A DNA stretch of 57,307 nucleotides from an uncultured Faecalibacterium sp. (GCA_934503275.1 CAKSVD010000014.1:1-57307); one strand, 5' to 3'. Shown: positions 8,089-18,052, counted from the first letter of the stretch. Notes: generated from the letters alone by a model not told the origin. A program made the numbers and translations.

Positions 8089-10103
8089 TATGCCATCTCC
8101 TTTACATGGGTCTCGATAAATTCGATCTCGTCCGCGGTCAGGTCATACTTGCGGTAAAGCTGCCGGTCAATTTCCGCCACCGACTTGCTCCAATCAATGT
8201 CGGAATGAGCGGTAAAGTCTTGAAGGGGAACGTATTTCCATTTTTCTCGGGTATTTGCTTGCGTAATCTTCAACACTCCAAGCATTGCTCGCACGAATTT
8301 AGTCTTTATGTAAGCCAGACAGTTTTCCGCTTCGCTTCGAGTTTCAAAGCCACCAATTGAAAGGAATGTTTCAGTTGCTCCAACAAAGGGAGCTTCAACA
8401 AGCGGACTTGACATTACTTCGCCCAATGCTCCGCTTCCACTTGCCTGAGGAATGAACACTTTATATTCCGCAAAGCTTTTGGGTGGGTTTTGATACTTCA
8501 ACTTTGTCCAATAATACACTCTTTTCAAATTTACAAGTCCGAGAAATGCAACATACTCGTTGGAATCTACGGGCTTTTCTTCAAAGAACACAACGTCTTT
8601 CAGAATTTTAAAAGCACCTGACCCCACATCGTATTTATGCCCTTTTGATTGAAGCCTTTCAATTTCCGGGTATTCTTCCAAAGCAGTAGCGGATAGTTTA
8701 TATACACCTCTGCCCGAAATCATGGTGCTCAATGGTACTTTTATTGCAGGTTTAACTTTGCAAAGAATCCTATTTAATTCTTCATAGGGAGTAAATGTTC
8801 CTATTGCACCATATTGTTCTAACACATTGCGATACGAAACCACAATACCGCCTTTAATGTCTGTGTTCGCAAATATTTTGCTGCTATCAGCTTCATAATA
8901 AAGAATTTTGAAATGGTCATCATTCAGCATCTTCTCATTCCATGCTTTTGGCGTAGAGCCAGCATTGAACAGAAAACGTGCCGGATGAATCATCTCCACT
9001 TTTTCTGCAATCTCATAAGACGCATCCAGAAATTTGTTATATACTGGCGGTGCAAACGTTCCATTATCGCCAAGGGTTTCATCCTGATACGGCGGGTTTC
9101 CGATGACATAATCAAACTTCATGCTGGTACTCCCTTCCTGAATGGTTTCAAAGTTCTGGGTCGTTCCATGGCTGCCCTTGCGCCAGTTTTTCACTTTACA
9201 GGATACCGTGGGCGGCTGCTCCTCTGCCGCCCCGAACATGGAGAACAGGTCAAGCTGTTCTGCCTCCGGCTGGGGCTTGCCGCCGGGCACAGACAGGTGC
9301 AAGCCGTCCATCTGCCACAGGTTCCAACTGATGATGTTGGCGATGGCTTGCAGCTCCTCTTCTGTTGGCTTGCGCTGCCAGCGGGCTTGCAGATGCTCCG
9401 CATAGGTCAGCAGCAGGTTGACCCGCGCCAGCAACAAATTATCGCCCTGATACTCGTAGCCGTAGGTGGACTGCACCGCATGGGTGGCATATTTGCGCCA
9501 CTCGTCCTCTGTGGCGGCGTTCTCGCTTACCACCCGCAGCTTGCGGTCCAGAATGCCAATGCGCCGGGCTACCGGGATCATCTCGCCGGTGGCGGCATCG
9601 TACCGGGACGCCAGAAAGGGGGCTTCGCCGCAGGTCACCTCCAAGCGGCGGCTCTGCACATACTGCACCCATGCCGGGGTCTTGCCGCCGCAAGCCGGGA
9701 ACTGCACCGGCGTCTCCACCGTCTGCCAGCCTTGGGGCAGCTCCACGGTGAACTGCCCGGTGGTCTGCTCTGCCCCCAGCGCACCGAACCAGTCGGCATC
9801 CAGTGCGTTGTTCATCTTGTTGCAGACCCATGCCGGGCTGAACACTTCGCCTTTTTTGCGGGTGCGCTGCTGCTGGGTGTCGGTCTGCTTCATCATCCGG
9901 GGCAGCACCACCTCGTAGTGAGTCAGCCCGAGCTGCTGGGTGGTGATCTGGGATTTATCCGTGACAGGTTCGTACATCACCGTTTGCAGTTCCTCCGGCG
10001 GGTCGGTTGCCCAGATGATGTTCTTACCGGTGGATTTATCTTTTAGTAGCGTATCCAGCACCGCCTGTACTTCCGGTGCGTGAAAATCGATCAGTTGTTC
10101 CAA
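8088..10103 (-). CDS. Eco57I-type adenine-N6 DNA methyltransferase
   Basis: 671 aa from a TTG start (LEQLIDFHAP). Motifs: GEVFSPAWVCNKM (85-97, target/AdoMet region), RRLEVTCGEAPF (152-163, motif I variant of this family) and NPPY (336-339, catalytic motif IV of N6-adenine methylases). It would protect host DNA and set the specificity of the restriction system. Two oddities are visible. The 3' half (about 8220-9120) is much more AT-rich than the 5' half (9130-10103). The join falls at an internal ATG (9122) preceded by GGAAGGGAG with a 7-base spacer, just where MKFDYVIGNPPY begins. This suggests a fusion, or replacement of the specificity half. It is transcribed first in the two-gene operon. 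Confidence 0.87.
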   Translation of the reverse strand: MEQLIDFHAPEVQAVLDTLLKDKSTGKNIIWATDPPEELQTVMYEPVTDKSQITTQQLGLTHYEVVLPRMMKQTDTQQQRTRKKGEVFSPAWVCNKMNNALDADWFGALGAEQTTGQFTVELPQGWQTVETPVQFPACGGKTPAWVQYVQSRRLEVTCGEAPFLASRYDAATGEMIPVARRIGILDRKLRVVSENAATEDEWRKYATHAVQSTYGYEYQGDNLLLARVNLLLTYAEHLQARWQRKPTEEELQAIANIISWNLWQMDGLHLSVPGGKPQPEAEQLDLFSMFGAAEEQPPTVSCKVKNWRKGSHGTTQNFETIQEGSTSMKFDYVIGNPPYQDETLGDNGTFAPPVYNKFLDASYEIAEKVEMIHPARFLFNAGSTPKAWNEKMLNDDHFKILYYEADSSKIFANTDIKGGIVVSYRNVLEQYGAIGTFTPYEELNRILCKVKPAIKVPLSTMISGRGVYKLSATALEEYPEIERLQSKGHKYDVGSGAFKILKDVVFFEEKPVDSNEYVAFLGLVNLKRVYYWTKLKYQNPPKSFAEYKVFIPQASGSGALGEVMSSPLVEAPFVGATETFLSIGGFETRSEAENCLAYIKTKFVRAMLGVLKITQANTREKWKYVPLQDFTAHSDIDWSKSVAEIDRQLYRKYDLTADEIEFIETHVKEMA
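9130..9138 (-). promoter_or_regulatory. Internal ribosome binding site inside the methylase gene
   Basis: GGAAGGGAG reads on the minus strand 7 bases before an in-frame ATG (9122), codon 328. This is ideal spacing for initiation. A protein starting there would be 344 aa and begin with the NPPY-containing half. Confidence 0.5.
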
Positions 10104-10143
10104 CGGGGATTCCCTCGCTTTGCCTTAGCGTTGCGGCGGAAGT

Positions 10144-10179
10144 AGTAGTATTCATACTACTTTTGCCTATTACTAGTAA
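10144..10179. promoter_or_regulatory. Two palindromes between methylase and XRE gene (candidate operators)
   Basis: An 8-2-8 palindrome AGTAGTAT-TC-ATACTACT lies at 10144-10161, and a perfect TTACTAGTAA at 10170-10179. They sit in the divergent spacer, 40-80 bases upstream of the methylase start. In restriction systems with a controller protein such sites bind the XRE regulator; this is an inference from position. Confidence 0.45.
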
Positions 10180-10291
10180 CAATCCTACCGCTTTTCCCCT
10201 TTTCTCCCTAAAAAGTGCTAATAATATTATTGCATTTAGGAAAAAGTAGGAAAATTCTCTATACTGTGATAGAAAGGTAGGATGTAAAAGC

Positions 10292-10594
10292 ATGATTGGA
10301 GAGCGACTGGCTGAACTGCGAAAAATAAACGGCGACACACAACAGGGCATGGCAAACAAGCTACATGCAACGTTGTCTGCTGTTCGTTGTTGGGAACAAG
10401 AGAAAAGCTCTCCCAGCCATGAAATGTTGATTGCCATCTGCAAGCTCTACGGCACCTCTGCCGACTACCTGCTGGGTCTGACCGACATCGACCCCTCGGA
10501 TGAAGCCCGCAAACAGCGCCAGCGCCTGACCGAAGAAGAACAAAACGAGATGCACCGCTACGAAGAATATTTGTTGTGGAAACGCAAAAAATAA
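10292..10594 (+). CDS. XRE-family regulator (possible controller protein of the R-M system)
   Basis: 100 aa. Residues 1-60 form a Cro/C1-type helix-turn-helix: IGERLAELRKINGDTQQGMANKL, the recognition segment LSAVRCWEQEKSSPS, then the frequent ending YGTSADYLLGLTD. The C-terminal 35 residues are charged and helical. A TATACT -10 element (10260-10265) precedes it, though no clear -35 is visible. The gene is transcribed away from the methylase across 188 bases that hold two palindromes, as in controller-protein loci that delay restriction after entry into a new host. It may equally be a general repressor of the element. Confidence 0.85.
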   Translation: MIGERLAELRKINGDTQQGMANKLHATLSAVRCWEQEKSSPSHEMLIAICKLYGTSADYLLGLTDIDPSDEARKQRQRLTEEEQNEMHRYEEYLLWKRKK

Positions 10595-10629
10595 GCCGCC
10601 CAGCAAGACCGTAAAGGTCGCTGGGCGGC
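10595..10629 (+). terminator. Terminator after the XRE gene
   Basis: Perfect 10-base stem GCCGCCCAGC / GCTGGGCGGC with an inner GACC/GGTC pair, followed by TGTTCTTT. It starts directly after the stop codon. Confidence 0.8.
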
Positions 10630-10719
10630 TGTTCTTTATATAATATATATCCATAGCAATCATCAACAATAAAATCGCACTTCCCGTATGTTTTTATGGA
10701 AATTTCAGCCAATATGTGC

Positions 10720-10743
10720 TATAATCTTCCTCAGTACAGGAGG
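10720..10743 (+). promoter_or_regulatory. Extended -10 promoter and RBS of the kinase gene
   Basis: TGC-TATAAT (10717-10725) is a consensus extended -10. AGGAGG (10738-10743) lies 8 bases before the ATG at 10752. The leader is therefore very short. Confidence 0.6.
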
Positions 10744-10751
10744 ATGTTGAT

Positions 10752-11876
10752 ATGAACAATGGTGACGTTATTACTTTCAACTCTAAGAAAGCCTTCACAT
10801 ACATAAAACCACTAGGTAGTGGTGGAACAGGAGACACTCATTTATTTCTTGACGAAACAACTGGCATTCAGTTTGCAATAAAGAAATATGTTCCAAAAGA
10901 TTCTCAATTCACTGATGAAGATTACAGAAGATTTGTTGACGAGATTATTATCCTTTTCAACATATCACATCCTAATATTGTACGGATATACAATTATTAT
11001 CTTTTTCCAGAAGCTAAAACAGGTTACCTTCAAATGGAATATGTTGATGGCGTTAGTATTGATAAATTCGAACCGGATGGATGGGGAAAAGATTGGAATG
11101 CTATATTTTCAGAGGTAATCTCAGCCTTTGAATACCTCGAACAACATAACATATTGCATCGAGACATTCGGCCAGCTAATATTCTTATTGATAGAAATGA
11201 GAATGTTAAAATCATTGATTTTGGGTTCGGAAAGAAACTAAGCAATACAACAAAAAATCAAAACAGTATTTTGCTTAACTGGCCTGCCACAGAAATGCCA
11301 TATGAAGTACAATCGAAGCAAGAATATGATGAACAAACCGAAATATATTTTGTAGGAGTACTATTCAAGCACATCTTAAAAGATGACTCCGCAGATTTTC
11401 GTTTTCAGCATATACTCGAAAAGATGACAAAAGTGAACCCAAGTCAAAGATACACTTCGTTTCATGAAATCGCAAGCGATGTATCAGTTGGCGTTCTAGG
11501 TGAAATAAACTTCACAGATGATCAAAAAGATTCATATCGCTGTCTTGCAGATGCATTGTCTAGCCATATCACTTGTTTTATCGCAAAATATTCTCCCATT
11601 ACTGATATTTCAGTTATATTATCAAAATTATCAGAACTGATACGGTGCTCTTCCTTAGAAAACTACATTCAGGACAACAGTAGACTAATTAATTGTTTTG
11701 TCACTGGGGGATACAAGTACAAATCACGCACTGACATCCGATTTCAAATCGTAGCTGATTTTTATGAATTAATAATAAGTCTTCCTCCATCAAAGCAAAA
11801 AATCATATTTGACAACATCTATGAAAGGCTTTCAGCCATTGATGTACAACCTATGGACGATGAACTTCCTTTTTAA
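10752..11876 (+). CDS. Stand-alone Ser/Thr protein kinase (candidate phage-defence cargo)
   Basis: 374 aa. Complete Hanks-type kinase domain: glycine loop GSGGTG (22-27), FAIKK with Lys44, Glu64 in helix C, HRDIRPAN (136-143; Arg replaces the usual Lys after HRD) and DFG (156-158). Residues about 255-374 are helical without a recognisable domain. There is no transmembrane segment and no PASTA or FHA domain, so it is not the housekeeping PrkC type. Base composition is strikingly AT-rich compared with the chromosome, which indicates recent acquisition. It sits alone between a restriction operon and the element boundary, with its own promoter and terminator. Defence kinases that stop growth on infection are known from such islands, but no toxic or sensing partner is seen here. 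Confidence 0.85.
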   Translation: MNNGDVITFNSKKAFTYIKPLGSGGTGDTHLFLDETTGIQFAIKKYVPKDSQFTDEDYRRFVDEIIILFNISHPNIVRIYNYYLFPEAKTGYLQMEYVDGVSIDKFEPDGWGKDWNAIFSEVISAFEYLEQHNILHRDIRPANILIDRNENVKIIDFGFGKKLSNTTKNQNSILLNWPATEMPYEVQSKQEYDEQTEIYFVGVLFKHILKDDSADFRFQHILEKMTKVNPSQRYTSFHEIASDVSVGVLGEINFTDDQKDSYRCLADALSSHITCFIAKYSPITDISVILSKLSELIRCSSLENYIQDNSRLINCFVTGGYKYKSRTDIRFQIVADFYELIISLPPSKQKIIFDNIYERLSAIDVQPMDDELPF

Positions 11877-11936
11877 TGTCTAGTTCTTTTGAGCCAACAA
11901 AGAAAACTTGGGTCGAACAATTCACATTAAAACAAA

Positions 11937-11980
11937 ATCCCACGATTTGCAGGCAGGCAAGTGCTTGTAAATCGTGGGAT
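11937..11980 (+). terminator. Terminator after the kinase gene
   Basis: Perfect 12-base stem ATCCCACGATTT / AAATCGTGGGAT with an inner GC-rich loop, followed by TTCTTTTT. Confidence 0.85.
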
Positions 11981-12184
11981 TTCTTTTTATACCATCTTAA
12001 AATGCTCCAACGCATCCACAATGGCATTCTCTTTTTCCTTCAGACACTTGGGTTGTTTGGCATTTTAGGATTTTGGCTTATTGTATCCCTACCTTTGTTC
12101 TTCGTCAACAATAAAGCCGCTGACAGTCTGTCTCTCGCAGAATCCACCAGCAGGCTCACGATTCTTCAATACTCCCAGACGCAA
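11981..12184. other. Spacer without a recognisable gene
   Basis: A 118-codon plus-strand frame runs through this stretch, but it contains two terminator hairpins, has no ribosome binding site and resembles no protein. The minus strand shows short interrupted frames only. It may be scar sequence near the element end. Confidence 0.5.
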
Positions 12185-12220
12185 AAAATCGGCACCCGCT
12201 TTTCAGCGAGTGCCGATTTT
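12185..12220 (-). terminator. Terminator downstream of groEL (bidirectional)
   Basis: Stem AAAATCGGCAC / GTGCCGATTTT (11 bases) with T runs on both strands. It lies 108 bases beyond the groEL stop codon, with the GGCGTAA repeats in between. Confidence 0.65.
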
Positions 12221-12238
12221 GTTACCCTATAGTGCGCT

Positions 12239-12302
12239 TTGATTTTTGGCGTAAGTGGCGTAAGTTTGGCGTAAATCCGCTTTTGCGCGCTCCAAAAATC
12301 AA
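12239..12302. repeat. Tandem GGCGTAA repeats framed by an 11-base inverted repeat (candidate element end)
   Basis: GGCGTAAGT occurs at 12248-12256 and 12257-12265, and GGCGTAAAT at 12268-12276. The block is bracketed by TTGATTTTTGG (12239-12249) and its complement CCAAAAATCAA (12292-12302). It lies at the shift from accessory genes to groEL. Tandem short repeats beside an inverted repeat are typical of recombinase arm sites, but no integrase is in the window to test this. Confidence 0.4.
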
Positions 12303-12328
12303 GGATTCATGCGGTTTTTTGGCAGCTA

Positions 12329-13990
<1,662 letters not shown>

Positions 13991-14015
13991 TCAATTGAAA
14001 AGGAAAAATTCAGTT

Positions 14016-14303
14016 TCAGTCTTCCACAACAGCCAGAATATCGCTCTGACGCACGATGGTGCACTCTTCGCCGTCCACCTTGACCTCAGTACCGGAGTAC
14101 TTGCTGGTGAGGACCTTGTCGCCGACCTTGACGGTCATCTTGACTTCCTTGCCGTCCACGACACCGCCGGGGCCAACTGCGATGACCTGTGCGACCTGCG
14201 GCTTCTCTTTTGCGCTGCCGGTCAGGATCAGGCCGCCCTTGGTGGTCTCCTCAACTTCAACAGTCTTAATGACAACACGGTCTGCAAGAGGAATGATCTT
14301 CAT
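14016..14303 (-). CDS. groS: Co-chaperonin GroES
   Basis: 95 aa, full length. It forms the heptameric lid of the GroEL cage. The N-terminus MKIIPLADRVVIK, the mobile loop ETTKGGLIL, and the conserved VGDKVLTSKYSGTEVKVDGEECTIVRQSDILAVVE are all present. GGAGGG lies 7 bases before the ATG. It is the first gene of the groESL operon, 80 bases downstream of the CIRCE operator. Confidence 0.98.
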   Translation of the reverse strand: MKIIPLADRVVIKTVEVEETTKGGLILTGSAKEKPQVAQVIAVGPGGVVDGKEVKMTVKVGDKVLTSKYSGTEVKVDGEECTIVRQSDILAVVED

Positions 14304-14384
14304 AATTCTTGCCCTCCAATTATATTGAATTTATTTGAAACTTTGTTGCGTCCTGCAGGGGCTTCGTGTATGCTCCGCAGTAGT

Positions 14385-14411
14385 TTAGCACTCCTTTTCT
14401 CTGAGTGCTAA
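14385..14411 (-). promoter_or_regulatory. CIRCE operator (HrcA binding site)
   Basis: TTAGCACTC, 9 bases, GAGTGCTAA: a perfect match to the CIRCE consensus. It lies directly downstream of the -10 box, where HrcA would block initiation until heat or unfolded protein titrates it. Confidence 0.97.
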
Positions 14412-14444
14412 TTGTATTGTACTCATCTTGCCCTGAAAAATCAA
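14411..14444 (-). promoter_or_regulatory. Sigma-A promoter of groESL
   Basis: On the minus strand TTGATT (14444-14439) and TACAAT (14421-14416) are 17 bases apart. A second TACAAT overlaps at 14416-14411 and touches the CIRCE element. Confidence 0.85.
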
Positions 14445-14513
14445 GGGGTTTTGCAATTTTTCTTTGTTAAGAATTTATGACGGCTACATATCACACCTTG
14501 TTACGCAAAAAAG

Positions 14514-14550
14514 ACGCAGCCGCTGCACAATTTTTGCACAGCGGCTGCGT
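14514..14550 (-). terminator. Terminator of the lipid kinase gene
   Basis: Stem ACGCAGCCGCTG / CAGCGGCTGCGT (12 bases), followed on the minus strand by CTTTTTTGCG. Confidence 0.85.
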
Positions 14551-14584
14551 TCTGTTCCGATGGTAAGATTCACGGCAGCGTTCT

Positions 14585-15568
14585 TTACCTTACGCCTGCT
14601 TTTTTAGCGGTAAAGCGCTGATATGCGGGCAGCGGCAGCAGCACGCGGCCGGCCAGCGGCTGCACCTGTACCGACACCTGCTTGCAGGGGGCGCACTCGC
14701 CGTCCACGGTGGCAATGATCGGTCCGCGGCCATCTGCTGCCCGCAGGCTGACCGATTTTGCGCGGCGATAGATAAAGTAAGGCTTTGCGGCCTCGGTCAG
14801 CTGGCCGTTTTGAAAGTGCTGGCCGTTTTTGTACAGCATCAGCAGCTTTGCAATGACCCTGCGGCTGACCTTGCGCACGATGAACACATCCAGCCAGCCG
14901 TCATCCGGCTGTGCCTCCGGCCCGGCCATAAAGCCGCCGCCGTAGGCGCGGCCATTGCACACCGCGCACATCAGGCAGTCCACGGTCAGCACCTCACCGT
15001 CAATGACGTACTCCACCCTGCGGCCGATATGTCCGCACAGCTGCTGGGCGATGGACAGCGCATAGGCTGCCTCGCCGCCGCAAAGTGGGATACGCCGGAA
15101 CTTGGGGATGCCGTAGGCCACCTGTGCATCCAGACCGGCGGCGCAGATGGTGGCAGAAAGCCCCAGACTGGTGCGCATTAGGTCGATGGGCACTGCCCCG
15201 CCGGCCAGCTGGGCGTCCAGATCCAGGAACTCCTCCTTTGTACCGTAGGTGCGCAGAAAGTCGTTGCCACTGCCATAGGGCAGGCAGCCCACGGCGGTCT
15301 TATCAAAGCCGTGGGCACCGGTAAGCGCCTCGTTGAAGGTGCCGTCGCCACCGGCGGTAAAGATGCGCAGTTCCACCCCGGCCTTCTGGGCGGCAGCAGC
15401 GGCAGTGCGGGACAGTTCCCGGGCGTGGCCTGCGTGGGTGGTGACGCGGATGGTGTAGTCCTCCGGGGCAAGCCCGGCACCGGCAGCAGCAGCCGCGATC
15501 TGCTGCGGCAGGGTGCGGGTACAGTCGGCCTTTCCGGCTGTGGGATTTAGAAGAAACAGCGTGTGCAT
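14585..15568 (-). CDS. Diacylglycerol kinase / lipid kinase (DagK-YegS family)
   Basis: 327 aa from MHTLFLLNPTAGK. This ATG is preferred because GGAGG (15576-15580) lies 7 bases upstream; a longer frame adds 21 residues without a site. The phosphate-binding loop LNPTAGK (7-13) and the nucleotide motif GGDGTFNEAL (73-82) define the DAGK catalytic family, which phosphorylates lipid head groups such as diacylglycerol at the membrane. Further family motifs are LPYGSGNDFLRT and the C-terminal DGE. DgkB recycling of diacylglycerol from lipoteichoic acid synthesis is the obvious candidate role, but substrate cannot be read from sequence. It stands alone with its own terminator. Confidence 0.88.
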   Translation of the reverse strand: MHTLFLLNPTAGKADCTRTLPQQIAAAAAGAGLAPEDYTIRVTTHAGHARELSRTAAAAAQKAGVELRIFTAGGDGTFNEALTGAHGFDKTAVGCLPYGSGNDFLRTYGTKEEFLDLDAQLAGGAVPIDLMRTSLGLSATICAAGLDAQVAYGIPKFRRIPLCGGEAAYALSIAQQLCGHIGRRVEYVIDGEVLTVDCLMCAVCNGRAYGGGFMAGPEAQPDDGWLDVFIVRKVSRRVIAKLLMLYKNGQHFQNGQLTEAAKPYFIYRRAKSVSLRAADGRGPIIATVDGECAPCKQVSVQVQPLAGRVLLPLPAYQRFTAKKAGVR

Positions 15569-15656
15569 CGGGGGTCCTCCCTGTTGTAACTCTATTTCCT
15601 CTATAATAGTCGAAAACCGCATCGGTTGCAAGCAAAAACGCTATTTTGCTATTTTC

Positions 15657-17954
15657 TTATAGGGTCACGGTCTCATCCTCCCGCAAAACGATGCTGCCAT
15701 CGGCGGCACAGTCTGCCGTCCAGTGCTGCCCTACGCAGACAGTTCCGTCGGCAATACGGTTTGCAAGCGCCTGCTCCACTGCCCTGTCCACCTGACGGCG
15801 CAGTTCCCGCGCACCGTAGGCCGATCGCGCCCGGGCAGCCAGTGCCGCCCCCACCTGCGGGGTGTGGCGCAGCCGGTAGCCGCTGCGGGCGGCGCGCTGT
15901 TCCAGCTGGCAGAGCATTTTTTCTGCAATGGCGCAAAGATTTTCTTCGGCCAACGGGCGGAATACGATTACCTCGTCCAGCCGCCCGAGCAGTTCCGGCC
16001 GGAACCACTTTTTGGCCTCCTCCACGGCCTGTGCGGACTGCTTTTCAAACACAGCCTCTGCACCAGCGGCAAAGCCCAGCGGCGCGTTCTGCCCCGCCAA
16101 AAAACGTGCACCCAAGTTTGAGGTAAGAAGCACGATGGTATTGCGGAAATCCGCCTTGCGGCCCATGGCATCGGTCAGCTGGCCGTCCTCTAAGATCTGC
16201 AGCAGGATATTCTGGATATCCGGGTGCGCCTTTTCGATCTCGTCAAACAGTACCACGCTGTAAGGGCGGCGGCGCACGGCCTCGGTCAGCTGCCCGCCCT
16301 CGTCATGGCCAAGGTAGCCCGGCGGCGCACCCAGCAGCCGGGCGGCTGTGTGCTGCTCCTGATACTCTGACATATCAAATTTGAGCAGCGCCTTCTCGCT
16401 GCCGAACCAGCTGACGGCCAGCGCCCGCGCCAGTGCGGTCTTGCCCACGCCGGTAGGGCCTAAAAACAGCATGGCACCGATGGGACGCCCCGGCTCGCCC
16501 AGACCGGTGCGGCTGCGCCGGATGGCCCCCGCCACCGCAGCCACTGCCCGCTGCTGGCCGACGATCTCCGCATTCAGGCGGCTTTCCAGCTTGTCCAGCC
16601 GCTCCCGCTCCTGCTCGCCCACCCGCTGGGCAGGCACGCCGCTGGCCGCTGCCACCACCCGGGCGATATCCTCCGGGGTGAGCACCGGCTGGGTGCGCTG
16701 CTCCTTTTCGGCAAGGATGCGCGCCGCCGCACAGGCCTCGTCCACAAGGTCGATGGCCTTATCCGGCAGGCAGCGTCCGGGCAGATACCGCACCGAAAGT
16801 TCCACCGCCGCCTGCAGGGTCTGGGGCGGCAGACGCACGTTATGGTACCGCTCGTAGCGGGGCGCAAGACCGTTGAGGATCTCCACCGCCTGTGCGGGGG
16901 TGGGCTCCTCCACCTGCACCCGGCCAAAGCGGCGCTCCAGCGCGGCGTCCTTCTGGATGTGGGTGCGGAACTCCTGATTGGTCGTTGCGCCGATCAGCTG
17001 CAATTCGCCCCGGGCAAGCACCGGCTTTAAGATGCTGGCCGCATCGATAGCGCCCTCGGCTGCACCGGCACCCACGATGGTGTGGAACTCGTCGATGAAC
17101 AGGATGGCGGTGCCGTCCCGCACCAGTTCCTCCAGCAGGTTTTTCAGCCGCTCCTCAAAATCGCCCCGGTACTTGGTGCCCGCCACCAGACTGGCCATAT
17201 CCAGTGCCAGCAGCCGCCGCCCCTGCAGCGCTCTGGGCACCTGCCCGGCGGCAATGCGCAGCGCCAGCCCCTCGGCCAGCGCCGTTTTGCCCACGCCCGG
17301 CTCGCCGATCAGACAGGGGTCGTTTTTCTGTCGGCGGCACAGGATCTCCACCATGCGGTCCAGTTCTGCTTCCCGGCAGAACACCGGGTCCAGTTCTCCT
17401 TCGGCGGCGCGGCGGGTCAGGTCGCGGCAATATTTATCGCTGGCGCGGCTGCCCCGGGGAATGCTTGCCGACACCCGAGGCTGGGCGGGCAGCACGAACT
17501 GTCCGCTCAGCTGGCGGCACTCCCGCACCGCCTCGGTGAGCGAAAGTCCCATCTCCGCCAGCAGCAGCCCGGCGGCGCAGCCGTCATCTTCCAGCATGGC
17601 ACAGAGCAGGTGCTCCGGCTCTGCCCGGCTGACGTGGGCGTTCTGCGCCCCGATGAGTGCGTAGTCCATGGTGCGGCGCAGGTCCGGCGCCATGGCCTGC
17701 CGGTCCAGCCGCTGTGCCGGGCCGCTGCGCTGCTGCGCCAGCTGGCGGCGCACCTCCGGCTCAGTGATCTTTTTCCGGGTCAGAAACTGCGCCGCCGCAC
17801 CCTGCTGCTGCAGCATTGCCAGCAAAAGGTGGCTGGTATCGGCCTGCTCACAGCCCAGATTCCCCGCCAGCTGCACCGCTTGCTGTAACAGCCGCGCCGC
17901 CGGGCGCGAAAAGCCCCGGTAGCCGCCCATACCCAGATTTTCCCAAATGCCCAT
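15657..17954 (-). CDS. Clp-family double AAA+ unfoldase lacking the M domain
   Basis: 765 aa from MGIWENLGMG (AAGGAG, 7-base spacer). Two Clp_N repeats (about 1-75 and 80-150) precede AAA-1 with Walker A GEPGVGKT (217-224) and Walker B FIDEF (286-290). AAA-2 has Walker A GPTGVGKT (499-506) and FDEIEKAHPD. It unfolds substrates for proteolysis; an LGF tripeptide in AAA-2 (NAPLGFAAG) could dock on ClpP. ClpC proteins carry a coiled-coil M domain of about 50 residues between the modules; here the linker after ARILAEKE is too short for one. It is therefore ClpA-like in plan, despite the Gram-positive setting. No McsA/McsB genes are adjacent. A TATACT box lies upstream, without a convincing -35. 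Confidence 0.9.
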   Translation of the reverse strand: MGIWENLGMGGYRGFSRPAARLLQQAVQLAGNLGCEQADTSHLLLAMLQQQGAAAQFLTRKKITEPEVRRQLAQQRSGPAQRLDRQAMAPDLRRTMDYALIGAQNAHVSRAEPEHLLCAMLEDDGCAAGLLLAEMGLSLTEAVRECRQLSGQFVLPAQPRVSASIPRGSRASDKYCRDLTRRAAEGELDPVFCREAELDRMVEILCRRQKNDPCLIGEPGVGKTALAEGLALRIAAGQVPRALQGRRLLALDMASLVAGTKYRGDFEERLKNLLEELVRDGTAILFIDEFHTIVGAGAAEGAIDAASILKPVLARGELQLIGATTNQEFRTHIQKDAALERRFGRVQVEEPTPAQAVEILNGLAPRYERYHNVRLPPQTLQAAVELSVRYLPGRCLPDKAIDLVDEACAAARILAEKEQRTQPVLTPEDIARVVAAASGVPAQRVGEQERERLDKLESRLNAEIVGQQRAVAAVAGAIRRSRTGLGEPGRPIGAMLFLGPTGVGKTALARALAVSWFGSEKALLKFDMSEYQEQHTAARLLGAPPGYLGHDEGGQLTEAVRRRPYSVVLFDEIEKAHPDIQNILLQILEDGQLTDAMGRKADFRNTIVLLTSNLGARFLAGQNAPLGFAAGAEAVFEKQSAQAVEEAKKWFRPELLGRLDEVIVFRPLAEENLCAIAEKMLCQLEQRAARSGYRLRHTPQVGAALAARARSAYGARELRRQVDRAVEQALANRIADGTVCVGQHWTADCAADGSIVLREDETVTL

Positions 17955-18052
17955 GTGTCTGCTCCTTGCTGCATATAAAATCGTCTGCACTGGAAGTATA
18001 GCCCTAAGGGCGCAGAAAAAATCAGTCGTTTGTGTCGGGCAGCAGAAAAAGT

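Noticed and set aside
8913..10046. Long plus-strand frames opposite real genes (also 18127-20163, 20033-21697, 34568-37309 and 40617-42965)
   Set aside because: These are antisense shadows of high-GC genes, rich in His, Gln, Val and Leu, without ribosome sites or domains.
11876..12232. 118-codon frame after the kinase gene
   Set aside because: It spans two terminator hairpins, lacks a ribosome site and resembles nothing.
1..12300. Intact prophage
   Set aside because: A VapE-type ATPase is present, but no capsid, tail, terminase or lysis gene. The relaxase points to a mobilizable element.
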